A DNA stretch of 48,276 bases from Alphaproteobacteria bacterium (GCA_016794225.1 JAEUKQ010000006.1:1-48276); one strand, 5' to 3'; shown: positions 1-8,242, counted from the first letter of the stretch. Program-made: numbers and translations. The notes: generated by a model not told the origin, from the sequence alone.

Positions 1-102
1 ATGCGTTTTTTGAATGACGGCCAATATTGTTTTTACCGATATTTTTTATGACCTATCCCCAACCAAGAAAAGGGGAAATATTTTTATACTTGCATTAATT
101 TT

Positions 103-387
103 TTATATATCCAATTTATCATCGGGCAATTTGGTAATCATGGATTGCTTCAAGTGCTGTTCAAGCTGATCTAGTCGTTCTTGTAATTTTTGCTGTTCAA
201 GCCGCGCTTGGGCTGCCATCGATTTGACTACCTCTAATTCACTTCTCGGAACAACATCCAACCGGTTTATCAATTTTTGCGACAACAAGCGTCCCTGATG
301 GACTAATTGCTGACGCAGCGCCATTGTTGAGTCGATAGCACCAGTTAAAACCTTAAGGGCGTCATCTAAAATTTTTGGTTGCTTCAT
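103..387 (-). CDS. ubiK: UbiK (YqiC/BMFP) family ubiquinone biosynthesis accessory factor
   Basis: This 94-residue protein matches the UbiK/YqiC family (BMFP domain), small coiled-coil proteins that act as accessory factors for aerobic ubiquinone synthesis in the Ubi complex and can bind membranes. The family hallmark is an amphipathic N-terminal segment followed by the RLDVVPRSELEVV block (about residues 42-54) and a heptad-rich C-terminal coiled coil (about 58-82). The length is normal for the family. The ATG at 387 is preceded by only a weak purine stretch. It is transcribed away from the small membrane protein at 594 across a 206-base divergent region. Family assignment is by remembered similarity; the role in ubiquinone synthesis is inferred from the family. 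Confidence 0.85.
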   Translation of the reverse strand: MKQPKILDDALKVLTGAIDSTMALRQQLVHQGRLLSQKLINRLDVVPRSELEVVKSMAAQARLEQQKLQERLDQLEQHLKQSMITKLPDDKLDI

Positions 388-539
388 CTTGTGCTCGCAC
401 CATGAAAAAGTTTAAAAAATATGCTTCTTTTTGTTTTTTATTTTCTATGCTAATCGTTTCATAGAATGAATAGATTCGTCAAGAATGTTTTTGTTATGAC
501 AAATCCAAGGCATCAAAGAATCTTACCATGGTTTTGGTA

Positions 540-559
540 CCCTTATAGTACTATAAGGG
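540..559. promoter_or_regulatory. Perfect 20-bp palindrome, candidate operator
   Basis: CCCTTATAGT at 540-549 is the exact reverse complement of ACTATAAGGG at 550-559. It lies in the divergent region between ubiK and the gene at 594, ending 34 bases before that ATG. A perfect palindrome without a spacer suits a dimeric repressor site. No U-tract follows, so it does not look like a terminator. The function is inferred. Confidence 0.35.
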
Positions 560-593
560 ACCGAATAAGTTTTCTAAGAAAAGAAAGTAATTT

Positions 594-785
594 ATGCACA
601 TATTCTTGTTAGTGTTACTTATCCTATCATTGCTTGCGACCTTATTTGTGATGATTGCAGGCGTTTTTGGCATGAGCCGCGGCAACCATTTTTCGCAAAA
701 ATATAGCAATAAATTAATGCGGTGGCGGGTTGGTCTACAAATGCTGTCAATTATTATTCTGATCATCTATCTCGCTTATCCTTAA
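594..785 (+). CDS. Small twin-transmembrane protein (HIG1-like)
   Basis: This 63-residue protein has two hydrophobic helices (about residues 2-24 and 47-62). They are joined by a short basic loop holding the motif SNKLMRWRV (about 38-46). That layout matches the small alphaproteobacterial twin-transmembrane proteins related to the HIG1 domain, often encoded directly before a cob(I)alamin adenosyltransferase, as here. An AAGAAAAGAAAG purine run before the ATG serves as ribosome binding site. The gene lies 66 bases before the ATG of the adenosyltransferase, so the two are probably cotranscribed. The molecular role is unknown; association with respiratory complexes is only a suggestion from HIG1 proteins. 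Confidence 0.75.
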   Translation: MHIFLLVLLILSLLATLFVMIAGVFGMSRGNHFSQKYSNKLMRWRVGLQMLSIIILIIYLAYP

Positions 786-851
786 TCTATAACCAGGATT
801 TGATAATAATTAGTTTTGATAATTCACGACAAAATAAATCGGGTGTCTGTT

Positions 852-1415
852 ATGGTTCGCTTAACTAAAATTTATACGCGTGGTGGTGATCGCGGAAAAA
901 CTTCGCTTACAGGTGGATTGCGCGTTGATAAACATAATATACGGGTTGAGGCTTATGGCAGCGTAGATGAAACTAATGCTTTTATTGCTCTAATTGCACT
1001 TTACGAACCAAAAACAAAACAAATCATTCAACATATTCAACAAGACTTATTCGATTTAGGTGCCGATCTTTCAACCCCTATTCAACCGCAAGATAATCAG
1101 GATAAGGCTTTGCGAATCACGCAAAAACAAATTGATTATGTAGAGAAAACAATCGACCACCTCAATAGTAAGCTAGAACCGCTTACATCATTTATACTTC
1201 CCGGTGGAAGTGCTGCATCAACTTATTGCCATATCGCAAGAACCGTAGCCAGACGCGCCGAACGCCAGATTAGTAAGCTTGCTGCACGTCAAAAAATAAA
1301 CCCGCTGTGTCTTATATATATAAACCGACTATCAGATTTATTATTTGTTATGGGTCGGTATTGGGATAATAACGATACCGGTGAAATATTATGGGAAGCA
1401 GGAAAATACACCTAA
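852..1415 (+). CDS. ATP:cob(I)alamin adenosyltransferase, PduO type
   Basis: The 187-residue protein transfers the adenosyl group of ATP to cob(I)alamin to form adenosylcobalamin. The PduO-family ATP site is visible as IYTRGGDRGKTSL near the N-terminus. It is followed by YGSVDETNAFI (about 37-47), and later by FILPGGSAASTYCHIARTVAR-type sequence with RRAER (about 147-151), which forms the active site at the trimer interface. I chose the ATG at 852 because family members begin just before KIYTR. An in-frame TTG at 816 and a GTG at 843 would add 12 or 3 residues with no better binding site. Its presence implies that the cell uses or salvages B12, although no B12-dependent enzyme lies in the window. 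Confidence 0.92.
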   Translation: MVRLTKIYTRGGDRGKTSLTGGLRVDKHNIRVEAYGSVDETNAFIALIALYEPKTKQIIQHIQQDLFDLGADLSTPIQPQDNQDKALRITQKQIDYVEKTIDHLNSKLEPLTSFILPGGSAASTYCHIARTVARRAERQISKLAARQKINPLCLIYINRLSDLLFVMGRYWDNNDTGEILWEAGKYT

Positions 1416-1556
1416 TGCAAGCCTATTGCCAAAGCTTTGGTTCAAACTAGGAATAGCTGATGCATATTCATATTAAAAATTGAATCTTTATATAAAAAGT
1501 ATTGATAAGAAAAATTGATTGATTGATCAAGAAAGATAGAAATAGTCTGGAAGGTG

Positions 1557-1584
1557 TTGTTATACAACGTTTTACAATTATAAA
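1557..1584 (+). promoter_or_regulatory. Candidate sigma-70 promoter for the secreted protein at 1689
   Basis: TTGTTA (1557-1562) and TATAAA (1579-1584) are separated by 16 bases. An inverted repeat GTTGT-tat-ACAAC (1556-1568) overlaps the -35 element and might be an operator. Transcription from here would give a leader of roughly 95-100 bases before the ATG at 1689. This is a consensus match by eye only. Confidence 0.4.
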
Positions 1585-1688
1585 CTTTTTTTCACCAATA
1601 ATACATTCTGTTAATAATTTGTTTACCTTTCGTCTTTATAAACTTGGTTATCAGGTGAAGATCATAACCACACAGAAAGGAAAACATC

Positions 1689-2492
1689 ATGAAAAACGTT
1701 CGCAACATCTTACTCGTCAGTGCTAGCTTACTGGCAACCGCAAATGCCTTAGCTGCTGAACCTTGCTTGCCATTATCTTATCAAAATCTCGACCGGGTTG
1801 ATTGTAAAGTGATCAACCAATCACTTCATGCTGACCGTTTGGCTCTTGCACAGGATGCACGATCAATCATCCTTCCCTCAGCCGCTCGTCTACCAGCGAT
1901 GAACCCTGTCGCACAAGAAGTTGCTGCTCAGATGCCAGCACGTACTAATCCTGCTGCCCATCAAGCTGCATCAGCACAACCTGCTGCTGCAACACCAAAG
2001 ACTGATACCCAGGTTAATGTCGCCAACGCCAATCCTCAATCTGCTACCGCGGCACCTGCTATATCTGTTTCTTACCGCACCCAACAAATCCCCAGCGCTG
2101 ATGATATCGCTATCGCTCGCTTAAATCAGCAGGAAGCCACCACAACCTATCTTAGTGCCTACAACATCGAAACACAACAAGTACAGATATCTGTTCGCTA
2201 TGTTTCCTATACTGTTGTAGATGCACGTGATCCTTCTGTTTCAGTTGCTCGGGTCATCTCAACTGATCGGGTTGTTGCCGTCGCTGTGCGTGAAGAACAA
2301 CCTTCATCTCCAGCCGGTAATAGCGGTAACCAAAACCCAGCAGGTCCAGCTCAAGAATCTCCTAAGGCTGATACACCTCAAAGTGATACCCCAAGGGCTG
2401 AATCTCCAAAAACCGATACCCAACCCGGTAATCAGGACGGTGGTAATGGAGCCGGTGGTAGACAAGAATCTGCTGAAACACGCCCCAGCTAA
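1689..2492 (+). CDS. Orphan secreted Ala/Pro/Gln-rich protein
   Basis: I do not recognise this 267-residue protein. It begins with a clear Sec signal peptide (basic MKNVR, hydrophobic core, probable cleavage after ANALAA at about residue 23). The mature part starts with two cysteines (about 25 and 39). Residues 75-125 are Ala/Pro/Gln-rich, and residues 135-205 form a more ordered region containing YVSYTVVDARDPSVSVARV. The tail of about 65 residues is low complexity, with repeated Pro-Lys/Arg, Asp-Thr and Glu-Ser units such as PKADTPQSDTPRAESPKTDT. A strong ribosome binding site (AGAAAGGAAAAC) precedes the ATG. The gene has its own candidate promoter and a strong terminator, so it looks monocistronic. 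A periplasmic or surface location is inferred. Confidence 0.75.
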   Translation: MKNVRNILLVSASLLATANALAAEPCLPLSYQNLDRVDCKVINQSLHADRLALAQDARSIILPSAARLPAMNPVAQEVAAQMPARTNPAAHQAASAQPAAATPKTDTQVNVANANPQSATAAPAISVSYRTQQIPSADDIAIARLNQQEATTTYLSAYNIETQQVQISVRYVSYTVVDARDPSVSVARVISTDRVVAVAVREEQPSSPAGNSGNQNPAGPAQESPKADTPQSDTPRAESPKTDTQPGNQDGGNGAGGRQESAETRPS

Positions 2493-2521
2493 CCACCATT
2501 CCTACTTAATACAATCACTCT

Positions 2522-2550
2522 AAGGGAGGCTCTCGCCTCCCTTCTTGTTT
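2522..2550 (+). terminator. Rho-independent terminator after the secreted protein gene
   Basis: The 7-bp GC-rich stem GGGAGGC (2524-2530) / GCCTCCC (2535-2541) has a TCTC loop and is followed by TTCTTGTTT. It lies 30 bases after the stop codon at 2492. The opposite strand lacks a T-run, so it acts on the plus strand. Confidence 0.85.
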
Positions 2551-2657
2551 ATCTCTCACTTGCTCAAAATAAACAGATATTTTCAGCGCATCAGACGTAG
2601 ATAACATTAGCCAATTCACGCCAAATACCTGCAAAGAAGTTCTGAACTAACGTTAAT

Positions 2658-3881
2658 CTATTTCTGCGACATTTGGCTTAAAGTTTTAAGCAGTAATTTA
2701 TACCACAACATATATTTTTCTTCGGGCAATGGCTTTTTATCATTCCATGTAACGCTAACACAGTAAACATCACCATTTTTTGCCTGTAACCAGGTTGTTA
2801 AATTTAAAACACCTGGTTCCGATCCGCCTTTATAAGCAATCTTGACCCAATCATTGCGCTCGGCCAATCCTGGATTGATCTGAAACAAGGGCAAATCGGC
2901 AACTTGTTTAATAACTTGGCACAGTTTTTCACTTGAAATAAACCATCCTATTTCTGGAGCTAATACTGTACCGCCCATGAAAATCTCAATACTAGGTAAT
3001 GGGCGTTTGTTAACTTCTTTCAACAATTCACGACGTGTACTAAACCCTGCGGCTCTAGACCATTCTGTTAACAAATCTTCATTTTTTGGATCCTTCAGAA
3101 TAACTAGTTCTCGTGTTTTAAGTAAAAGCGGAATTTCTAAAATCTTCTCAATGTCTTTACGACCCAAAATATCGATTAATATGTCAGTCGCCGTATTATC
3201 ACTAATAAAAATCATCAAACTTGCTAAGGTCGAGAGAGTCATCGGACTATTCTCGGGAAAATCTTGCAACAAACCTGTTGGCAATGAACGCTGATTGTTG
3301 GCAACCCCTGGTACCGTTTGTTCCCAACGCAATTTATTTTGTTGTACATATTGTTGTAGAACAGCTAAAACACCCAATTTAAAGGCTGAAGCCACCGCTT
3401 TTTTGTCCTGGCTTTTTGATTCAATCAACACTTGTCCGTTGCGGGTAACCAGTATCGCGTTATCACCTGGAAGGCTGCTAAACTCTGTCAACACATCATT
3501 TAAGTTTTGCGGTTTATTGGCTATTGGTGTTTCAAACCAGATCATGGAAATTTTCTGTTGTGCATCAAGCCCTATATGGGTAACGACATCCCAATCCTTA
3601 AATATCAGGCGATATTGAGTAGGCTGTATTTTCTCGATAGCAACTGGCTGACCTAAGCGTTGAATAATCTGCTTTTTAACTGGATCAACAGCCTTAATAT
3701 AATCTGGACCAGCAAACCATTCGGGTTTTAATGAGTCAGCAGAAAAAATATCAGCCAACCGCTGAGCTGGTTGGTCATTCGGCGGTACATTTATTGTCTG
3801 CTGTTGTGCAAATGATTTACCAGGCAATAAAAAAATAACTATCGTCAATAGATATAATGATCTTTTTAGTATGTTGTACAT
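2658..3881 (-). CDS. Secreted serine hydrolase, class A beta-lactamase-like
   Basis: The 407-residue protein has a signal peptide (about residues 1-25, ending in KSFA). An N-terminal domain follows (about 30-130) that may resemble a substrate-trapping or Cpx-like fold. The C-terminal domain carries the three penicillin-recognising motifs in order: SAFK (Ser165, Lys168), SDN (227-229) and KGG (351-353). These match the serine beta-lactamase/DD-peptidase superfamily. The ATG at 3881 sits 9 bases after GAGGA; an upstream in-frame TTG at 3887 is poorly placed. No penicillin-binding or transport gene is adjacent, so the substrate is unknown. It could hydrolyse beta-lactams, but such proteins are often esterases or peptidoglycan-related. 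Confidence 0.85.
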   Translation of the reverse strand: MYNILKRSLYLLTIVIFLLPGKSFAQQQTINVPPNDQPAQRLADIFSADSLKPEWFAGPDYIKAVDPVKKQIIQRLGQPVAIEKIQPTQYRLIFKDWDVVTHIGLDAQQKISMIWFETPIANKPQNLNDVLTEFSSLPGDNAILVTRNGQVLIESKSQDKKAVASAFKLGVLAVLQQYVQQNKLRWEQTVPGVANNQRSLPTGLLQDFPENSPMTLSTLASLMIFISDNTATDILIDILGRKDIEKILEIPLLLKTRELVILKDPKNEDLLTEWSRAAGFSTRRELLKEVNKRPLPSIEIFMGGTVLAPEIGWFISSEKLCQVIKQVADLPLFQINPGLAERNDWVKIAYKGGSEPGVLNLTTWLQAKNGDVYCVSVTWNDKKPLPEEKYMLWYKLLLKTLSQMSQK

Positions 3882-4251
3882 GATCAATCTTCCTCTTTTG
3901 GTACAATGGTAGGGTTTTTAATCTTTTTGTACTAAATATCATATTGGATTTTAAGAAAATTCAGAAATCAACAAGGCATCTTAATCGGGAATACAAGAAT
4001 TATCTATATTAATTACAAAAAATACATGATCTTAATCTTCAGACTGTCAGATTGTTAGAAAATATAAATTATTCTTTGCTCAACACGTAATGTCTCTTGA
4101 TGCTTCTAAAAATCATCATATTTCTTAACAGCTTAACGGTGCTATAGGAAATTTGTTATCGTTTAAAAAAAGATTTTCTAAAGATCTAAAGTGCGTTCAT
4201 TGCTTGATTCATGTAACCAGATTAGTTATATGTTATGTGGTATGGTTAAAT
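3882..4251. other. 370-base AT-rich intergenic region
   Basis: This stretch between the serine hydrolase and tRNA-Glu is strongly AT-rich and has no convincing reading frame. It should hold the hydrolase promoter at its left end and the tRNA promoter at its right end. I see no strong hairpin or repeat in it. Confidence 0.5.
4204..4232 (+). promoter_or_regulatory. Possible promoter of tRNA-Glu
   Basis: TTGATT (4204-4209) and TATATG (4227-4232) are spaced by 17 bases, and the mature tRNA begins 20 bases downstream. The match is moderate and is proposed only because a promoter is expected here. Confidence 0.25.
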
Positions 4252-4327
4252 GTCCCCATCGTCTAGAGGCCCAGGACACTGCCCTCTCACGGCAGCAACG
4301 CGGGTTCGAATCCCCTTGGGGACGCCA
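4252..4327 (+). tRNA. tRNA-Glu, anticodon CUC
   Basis: The 76-base sequence folds as a cloverleaf. The acceptor stem is GTCCCCA/TGGGGAC and the anticodon stem CTGCC/GGCAG has loop CTCTCAC. The T arm contains GGTTCGAATCC, and a CCA end is encoded at 4325-4327. The loop gives anticodon CUC, which reads GAG. Bacteria usually rely on a UUC tRNA-Glu, so this is probably a second glutamate isoacceptor; the other gene would be outside the window. Confidence 0.96.
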
Positions 4328-4366
4328 CCAAATCTGAACTGGCTTTCTTTCCCCAATGTGTAGTCA

Positions 4367-5431
4367 TTAAATGTTTTTAAGAAGCCCCAAGAAACGATCA
4401 ACCATTTCCTGTGTCGTTGCAAACGATGTAACCAACCGGATGAGGGGTAAATTCTCTTGATGATCCGGGTCTGGAAATGGCCAGTCGTAAAAAAGAACAC
4501 CTTGTGATTGCAATTGCGTGATCATGTGTTTTGGCAACCGCATAAAAACCTCGTTTATATCGGGTTCTGCTACCAGTTGTACCGAGGGGATTTGGCTAAT
4601 TCCATCGGCCAAATTTTTTGCCAATCGATTGGCTTGTAAGGCATGTTGATCCCACACGCCTTTCCGCCAAAATGCCTGTAATTGGCAGCTTAAAAAACGC
4701 ATTTTTGATAAAACATGTCCTGAACGCTGCCAACGATAACCAAAATTTTCAACAGGCTTAGGATTAAAAAAAACTACAACCTCGGCCGCCATAGCACCAG
4801 CCTTGGTTGCACCAAGACATAAAACATCAACACCTGCACGCCAAGTGATATCCCCCGGATGACACCGCAAAGCCAACAAAGCATTGGCAAAGCGGGCACC
4901 ATCCATATGCACCAACATATCATGTTTTTTTGCTACCTTACAAATTTCTGTCACATGATCGGGTTGATACACCGCCCCCCACTCGGTTGCCTGAGTTAAA
5001 CTAATAGCCGCTGGTTGAACAGAATGACGCTCGCCCTTACCTAAGGTTCTGATTTTTTGATCCAGCAAATCGGGGGCAAGTTTTCCCTGTTGTCCTTGTA
5101 ATAAAATTAATTTAGCACCGCCGGTAAAAAACTCGGCCGCGCCACACTCGTGAACGTGAATGTGGGCGTGTTCATGACAAAAAATAGCCCCGTATGGCGG
5201 TGTTATTGAAGCCAACGTTAAGGCATTTGCTGCCGTACCAGAAATAATTGGAAAAATCTGAACGGGATAATCAAAAAAATCTCTAAGTTGCCGTTCTAGG
5301 GCGATAGTAGTCTGATCATAACCGTATGATGTATCACCATACCGATCATTTTCCCGAATAATTGCTTGTAGTATTTCCGGAATAATACCCGTGACATTAT
5401 CGCTGCGAAAATCAATTATTTGATGAGACAT
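4367..5431 (-). CDS. ltaE: Low-specificity L-threonine aldolase
   Basis: This 354-residue PLP enzyme of the threonine aldolase / beta-eliminating lyase family cleaves L-threonine or L-allo-threonine to glycine and acetaldehyde. Visible family features are FRSDNVTG near the start, the NDRYGDTSYGYD block (about 28-39), the SGTAANA phosphate-binding turn (64-70) and HMDGAR (175-180). The Schiff-base lysine lies in CLGATKAGAM (Lys210), where many homologues have TKNG. I chose the ATG at 5431 because GGAGAATAT precedes it; an upstream in-frame start at 5476 would add 15 residues of atypical sequence. The gene is probably monocistronic and stops 39 bases from tRNA-Glu on the other strand. Confidence 0.92.
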   Translation of the reverse strand: MSHQIIDFRSDNVTGIIPEILQAIIRENDRYGDTSYGYDQTTIALERQLRDFFDYPVQIFPIISGTAANALTLASITPPYGAIFCHEHAHIHVHECGAAEFFTGGAKLILLQGQQGKLAPDLLDQKIRTLGKGERHSVQPAAISLTQATEWGAVYQPDHVTEICKVAKKHDMLVHMDGARFANALLALRCHPGDITWRAGVDVLCLGATKAGAMAAEVVVFFNPKPVENFGYRWQRSGHVLSKMRFLSCQLQAFWRKGVWDQHALQANRLAKNLADGISQIPSVQLVAEPDINEVFMRLPKHMITQLQSQGVLFYDWPFPDPDHQENLPLIRLVTSFATTQEMVDRFLGLLKNI

Positions 5432-5591
5432 ATATTCTCCATATGACTTTTTACTTAGCTTATATATAGGTATCATAACTAATGATTATTCCTGTTAGCA
5501 ATCAAATGGCAAATTATTTATCATTTGCCATTGATATTGATTGTTCCTAGAATTCAAAAGGTTCCAATGTTGGAACGGTCAGAAATTAAAA

Positions 5592-6830
5592 ATGTATTTT
5601 TTGCGTTTTTTGATACCTAGCGAGATTCGTTCTGTTTTCCAAAATCATTCGTACCGCCATTATTTTAGCGGTTACAGTGCCACCCTTTTAGGTAACTGGA
5701 TACAACGTACAGGAATTGGGTTAATTGCTTGGGATCTTACAAGATCAGAGTTTTTCTTAGGTCTGGTTGCTTTTTGTGAATTAATTCCAACCTTGTTTTT
5801 TGGCCCCATAGGCGGCGCTATTGGTGACCGTGTTCCAACCAAGCAATTAATCACGTACACACAATTTCTATTGATGCTACAATCCATACTACTTGCGATC
5901 AGCGTTTATACAGGTTTTCTTACACCTGGTTTACTATTGGTACTAGTTTTTCTTCAAGGAATAATACTATCTTTTGCACAACCTGCCGGCGCTTTAATGT
6001 CACCAGCTTTGGTTGACAAAAACCAAATCCCTACTGCGATAGCAATTTCGACCATGGCTTTTAACATATCTCGTTTCTTGGGCCCACTGATTGCGATTAT
6101 CATTGTGCTATGGGTTGGAGTTGGTGGATTGTTTCTTGCCAACAGCCTTGGTTTTGTTTGGTATCTTTGGTGCCTGCGGCGATTACGACTTCGTGCTGAA
6201 CATGATCCTGTTTCAGAAAAATCAACAAGCCTGTGGCAACAAATCAAAGACGGATTATCTTACAGTCTAAAACATGCGCAAATATCAGTTTCTTTACTTA
6301 TCGTTTTGTTGGGGACATTATTTGCGCGCCCGGTAATTGATATGTTTCCAGCATTTGCCGATAAAATTTTTGATCATGGGGCGCGTGGTTTCAGCTGGTT
6401 ACTTGCAAGTATGGGAATTGGGGCATTCTTGGCTGGCTTATTTTTATCACAATTTTCTAAAAAATACATGCTGTATATCCCAGCAATTAGTCTTTTATTT
6501 ATTGGCATTAGCTTATGCTGTTTTATTGCGTCGCCCTTTTTATGGCTGGGGTGTATTTTTAGCAGTTTCTTAGGTTTTTCCTTTGTAATGAACGGAATTG
6601 GCTGTTTGATGGTTATTCAAAGCACGGTACGCCCCGATATGCGTAGTCGCGCCGTTAGCTTGTATTATTTATCCTTCCGCGGTGGGTTAGCCGCAGGAGG
6701 AGCGCTGCTTGGCTTACTTTCCGAACAGTTTGGGTTAAAGCCAGTATTTATAGCGACTGCTATCATCTGTTTTTTTGCCAGTCTGGCTTTGATTAAGAAA
6801 ATATCTGGGCGTGACTTGCGTAGTAAATAA
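5592..6830 (+). CDS. MFS transporter (EntS-like, MFS_3 type)
   Basis: The 412-residue membrane protein has about 12 hydrophobic helices. It carries the MFS loop 2-3 signature as GGAIGDRVPTKQL (about 75-87). The opening YRHYFSGYSATLLGNWIQ, with its Gly-Asn-Trp, is typical of the MFS_3 group that includes the enterobactin exporter EntS and many uncharacterised drug or metabolite exporters. The second half repeats the pattern with SMGIGAFLAGL and ends with a lysine/arginine cap. The ATG at 5592 fits family N-termini; a TTG at 5541 would add 17 residues. The substrate cannot be read from the sequence, and no siderophore synthesis gene is nearby. It converges on the small gene at 6838 with a 7-base gap. 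Confidence 0.88.
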   Translation: MYFLRFLIPSEIRSVFQNHSYRHYFSGYSATLLGNWIQRTGIGLIAWDLTRSEFFLGLVAFCELIPTLFFGPIGGAIGDRVPTKQLITYTQFLLMLQSILLAISVYTGFLTPGLLLVLVFLQGIILSFAQPAGALMSPALVDKNQIPTAIAISTMAFNISRFLGPLIAIIIVLWVGVGGLFLANSLGFVWYLWCLRRLRLRAEHDPVSEKSTSLWQQIKDGLSYSLKHAQISVSLLIVLLGTLFARPVIDMFPAFADKIFDHGARGFSWLLASMGIGAFLAGLFLSQFSKKYMLYIPAISLLFIGISLCCFIASPFLWLGCIFSSFLGFSFVMNGIGCLMVIQSTVRPDMRSRAVSLYYLSFRGGLAAGGALLGLLSEQFGLKPVFIATAIICFFASLALIKKISGRDLRSK

Positions 6831-6837
6831 TTTAAAT

Positions 6838-7128
6838 TTATTGGGTCTTGTTCTTGAACTGCCATTCCCCTACAACCTGACCACTGGCAGGTCGAATTAC
6901 AATCAATTCAGGGCAGTCTGTTCCTTTGGTTGATAAAACGATCAAATCCTGAATAATTGCTAATACAGCTGCTGGCTGACAATCACCTGGCATTTGAACA
7001 GAAGCATGATATGTTTCAACCGATGTCGGATTTTTTTTAAATCCTCCAGCAACCGTAAAAACAATGAGAATAACAGCCACGATAATTAATAAACTCATGA
7101 CAGCAATCGTTACTTTTAAAACCTTCAT
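6838..7128 (-). CDS. Small single-TM protein, probably DUF6476 family
   Basis: The 96-residue protein has one N-terminal membrane helix (about residues 6-27). A small periplasmic or extracytoplasmic domain follows, with two cysteines (in GDCQP and TDCPEL) and a C-terminal strand-rich segment (ELIVIRPASGQVVGEW). Position, size and topology agree with the alphaproteobacterial DUF6476 proteins encoded beside rluD and rpoH, though the family call is from memory. The ATG at 7128 is preceded by a GGGGG run with suitable spacing, whereas a TTG at 7143 would place that run inside the gene. It is divergent from rluD with a 42-base gap. The function is unknown. Confidence 0.7.
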   Translation of the reverse strand: MKVLKVTIAVMSLLIIVAVILIVFTVAGGFKKNPTSVETYHASVQMPGDCQPAAVLAIIQDLIVLSTKGTDCPELIVIRPASGQVVGEWQFKNKTQ

Positions 7129-7170
7129 CAGAATAACCCCCAATAATTGATGGATTAGTTTAATGACAAA

Positions 7171-8163
7171 ATGACAGAAAATTTCAAGAATTTTTTAACA
7201 TATAAATTTGATGTAACCCCTGAATCTTATGGCGAGCGGCTTGATCGTTGGTTAACTATTAAGCTTAAAGATTTTTCTCGAAGCCGTATTAAAGAACTGA
7301 TCGAGCAGAAATTCGTTGTTGAACGAGCAGGTATAGACCTTAATCCGGCTTTTAAAATAAAAGCTGGTCAACAGTTTATCATTTACATTCCGCCACCTAC
7401 AACAGCTTTACCAATTCCCCAAAAAATACCTTTGGAAATTATTTTCGAGGATCAATATTTACTTATCGTTAATAAACCTGCTGGCTTGACCGTGCATCCG
7501 GCACCCGGAAACCCAGATCATACACTGGTTAACGCTTTGCTAGCACATTGTGGCGATTCGTTGTCTGGAATTGGTGGTGTGAAAAGACCAGGTATTGTTC
7601 ATCGTTTAGATAAAGACACCAGTGGTTTAATGGTGGTTGCCAAAGACGATTACACACACCAGCAACTTTCACAAGCCTTTGCTAACCGTATTATTCAACG
7701 TTCTTACCTTGCACTTATTTGGGGTGTTATTCAGCCAAAAGAAGGTAGGATTATTGGTGCTATTGGACGTAGTCCTACGCAACGGACAAAAATGGCGGTT
7801 GTTTCTAAGGGCGGGAAAAGTGCAATTACAAATTATGAACGCGTTGAGGTTATCCACCAATTTGCCAGTTTAGTAAAATGTCGGCTTGAAACGGGTCGTA
7901 CGCATCAGATTAGGGTGCACTTGTCTTACAAAGGACATCCAATTATTGGTGATCCAATCTATGGAAGTTTAACAAATAATCGGCGCAATTTTTTATCAAA
8001 AGAGGCACTGTCATATCTTTCAACATTTAGGCGTCAAGCTTTACATGCTTCTAGTATTGGGTTTACCCACCCCTATCATAAAAAAACTTTATATTGGGAA
8101 CAACCCATGCCAAAAGATATGGAAGAGTTATTTCAGCATCTAAAAATACCCTCCCCTGCCTAA
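7171..8163 (+). CDS. rluD: RluD-type 23S rRNA pseudouridine synthase
   Basis: The 330-residue protein belongs to the RluA family. It has an N-terminal S4 RNA-binding domain (about 20-75, with RLDRWL and SRSRIKELI) and a catalytic domain holding the signature HRLDKDTSGL, whose Asp147 is the nucleophile. Further family motifs are INKPAG-like VNKPAGLTVHP (about 100-110) and TGRTHQIRVHL (about 243-253). The S4 domain and length favour RluD (positions near 1911-1917 of 23S rRNA) over RluA or RluC, although the exact target is inferred. It lies directly before rpoH in the same orientation, as in many alphaproteobacteria. Confidence 0.92.
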   Translation: MTENFKNFLTYKFDVTPESYGERLDRWLTIKLKDFSRSRIKELIEQKFVVERAGIDLNPAFKIKAGQQFIIYIPPPTTALPIPQKIPLEIIFEDQYLLIVNKPAGLTVHPAPGNPDHTLVNALLAHCGDSLSGIGGVKRPGIVHRLDKDTSGLMVVAKDDYTHQQLSQAFANRIIQRSYLALIWGVIQPKEGRIIGAIGRSPTQRTKMAVVSKGGKSAITNYERVEVIHQFASLVKCRLETGRTHQIRVHLSYKGHPIIGDPIYGSLTNNRRNFLSKEALSYLSTFRRQALHASSIGFTHPYHKKTLYWEQPMPKDMEELFQHLKIPSPA

Positions 8164-8180
8164 AATAATTTTTAATCCCC

Positions 8181-8209
8181 TTGTTGCAGAATAAGATGTA
8201 TTATCTTAT
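8181..8209 (+). promoter_or_regulatory. Possible promoter of rpoH
   Basis: TTGTTG (8181-8186) and TCTTAT (8204-8209) are 17 bases apart, 33 bases before the rpoH ATG. The -10 match is weak, and rpoH may also be read through from rluD. Confidence 0.25.
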
Positions 8210-8242
8210 GTATGTTAGGTGCGAATCTGTCTGGAGGTTTCA

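Noticed and set aside
1-102. Possible terminator after ubiK (TCCCC/GGGGA)
   Set aside because: The 5-bp stem has a 10-base loop and no adjacent T-run.
1429-1440. CCAAAGCTTTGG palindrome after the adenosyltransferase gene
   Set aside because: It is a short 12-base palindrome with no loop or T-run, so it is not a credible terminator.
1523-1726. 67-codon frame before the secreted protein gene
   Set aside because: It overlaps the strong start of the secreted protein, covers the candidate promoter, and has no family features.
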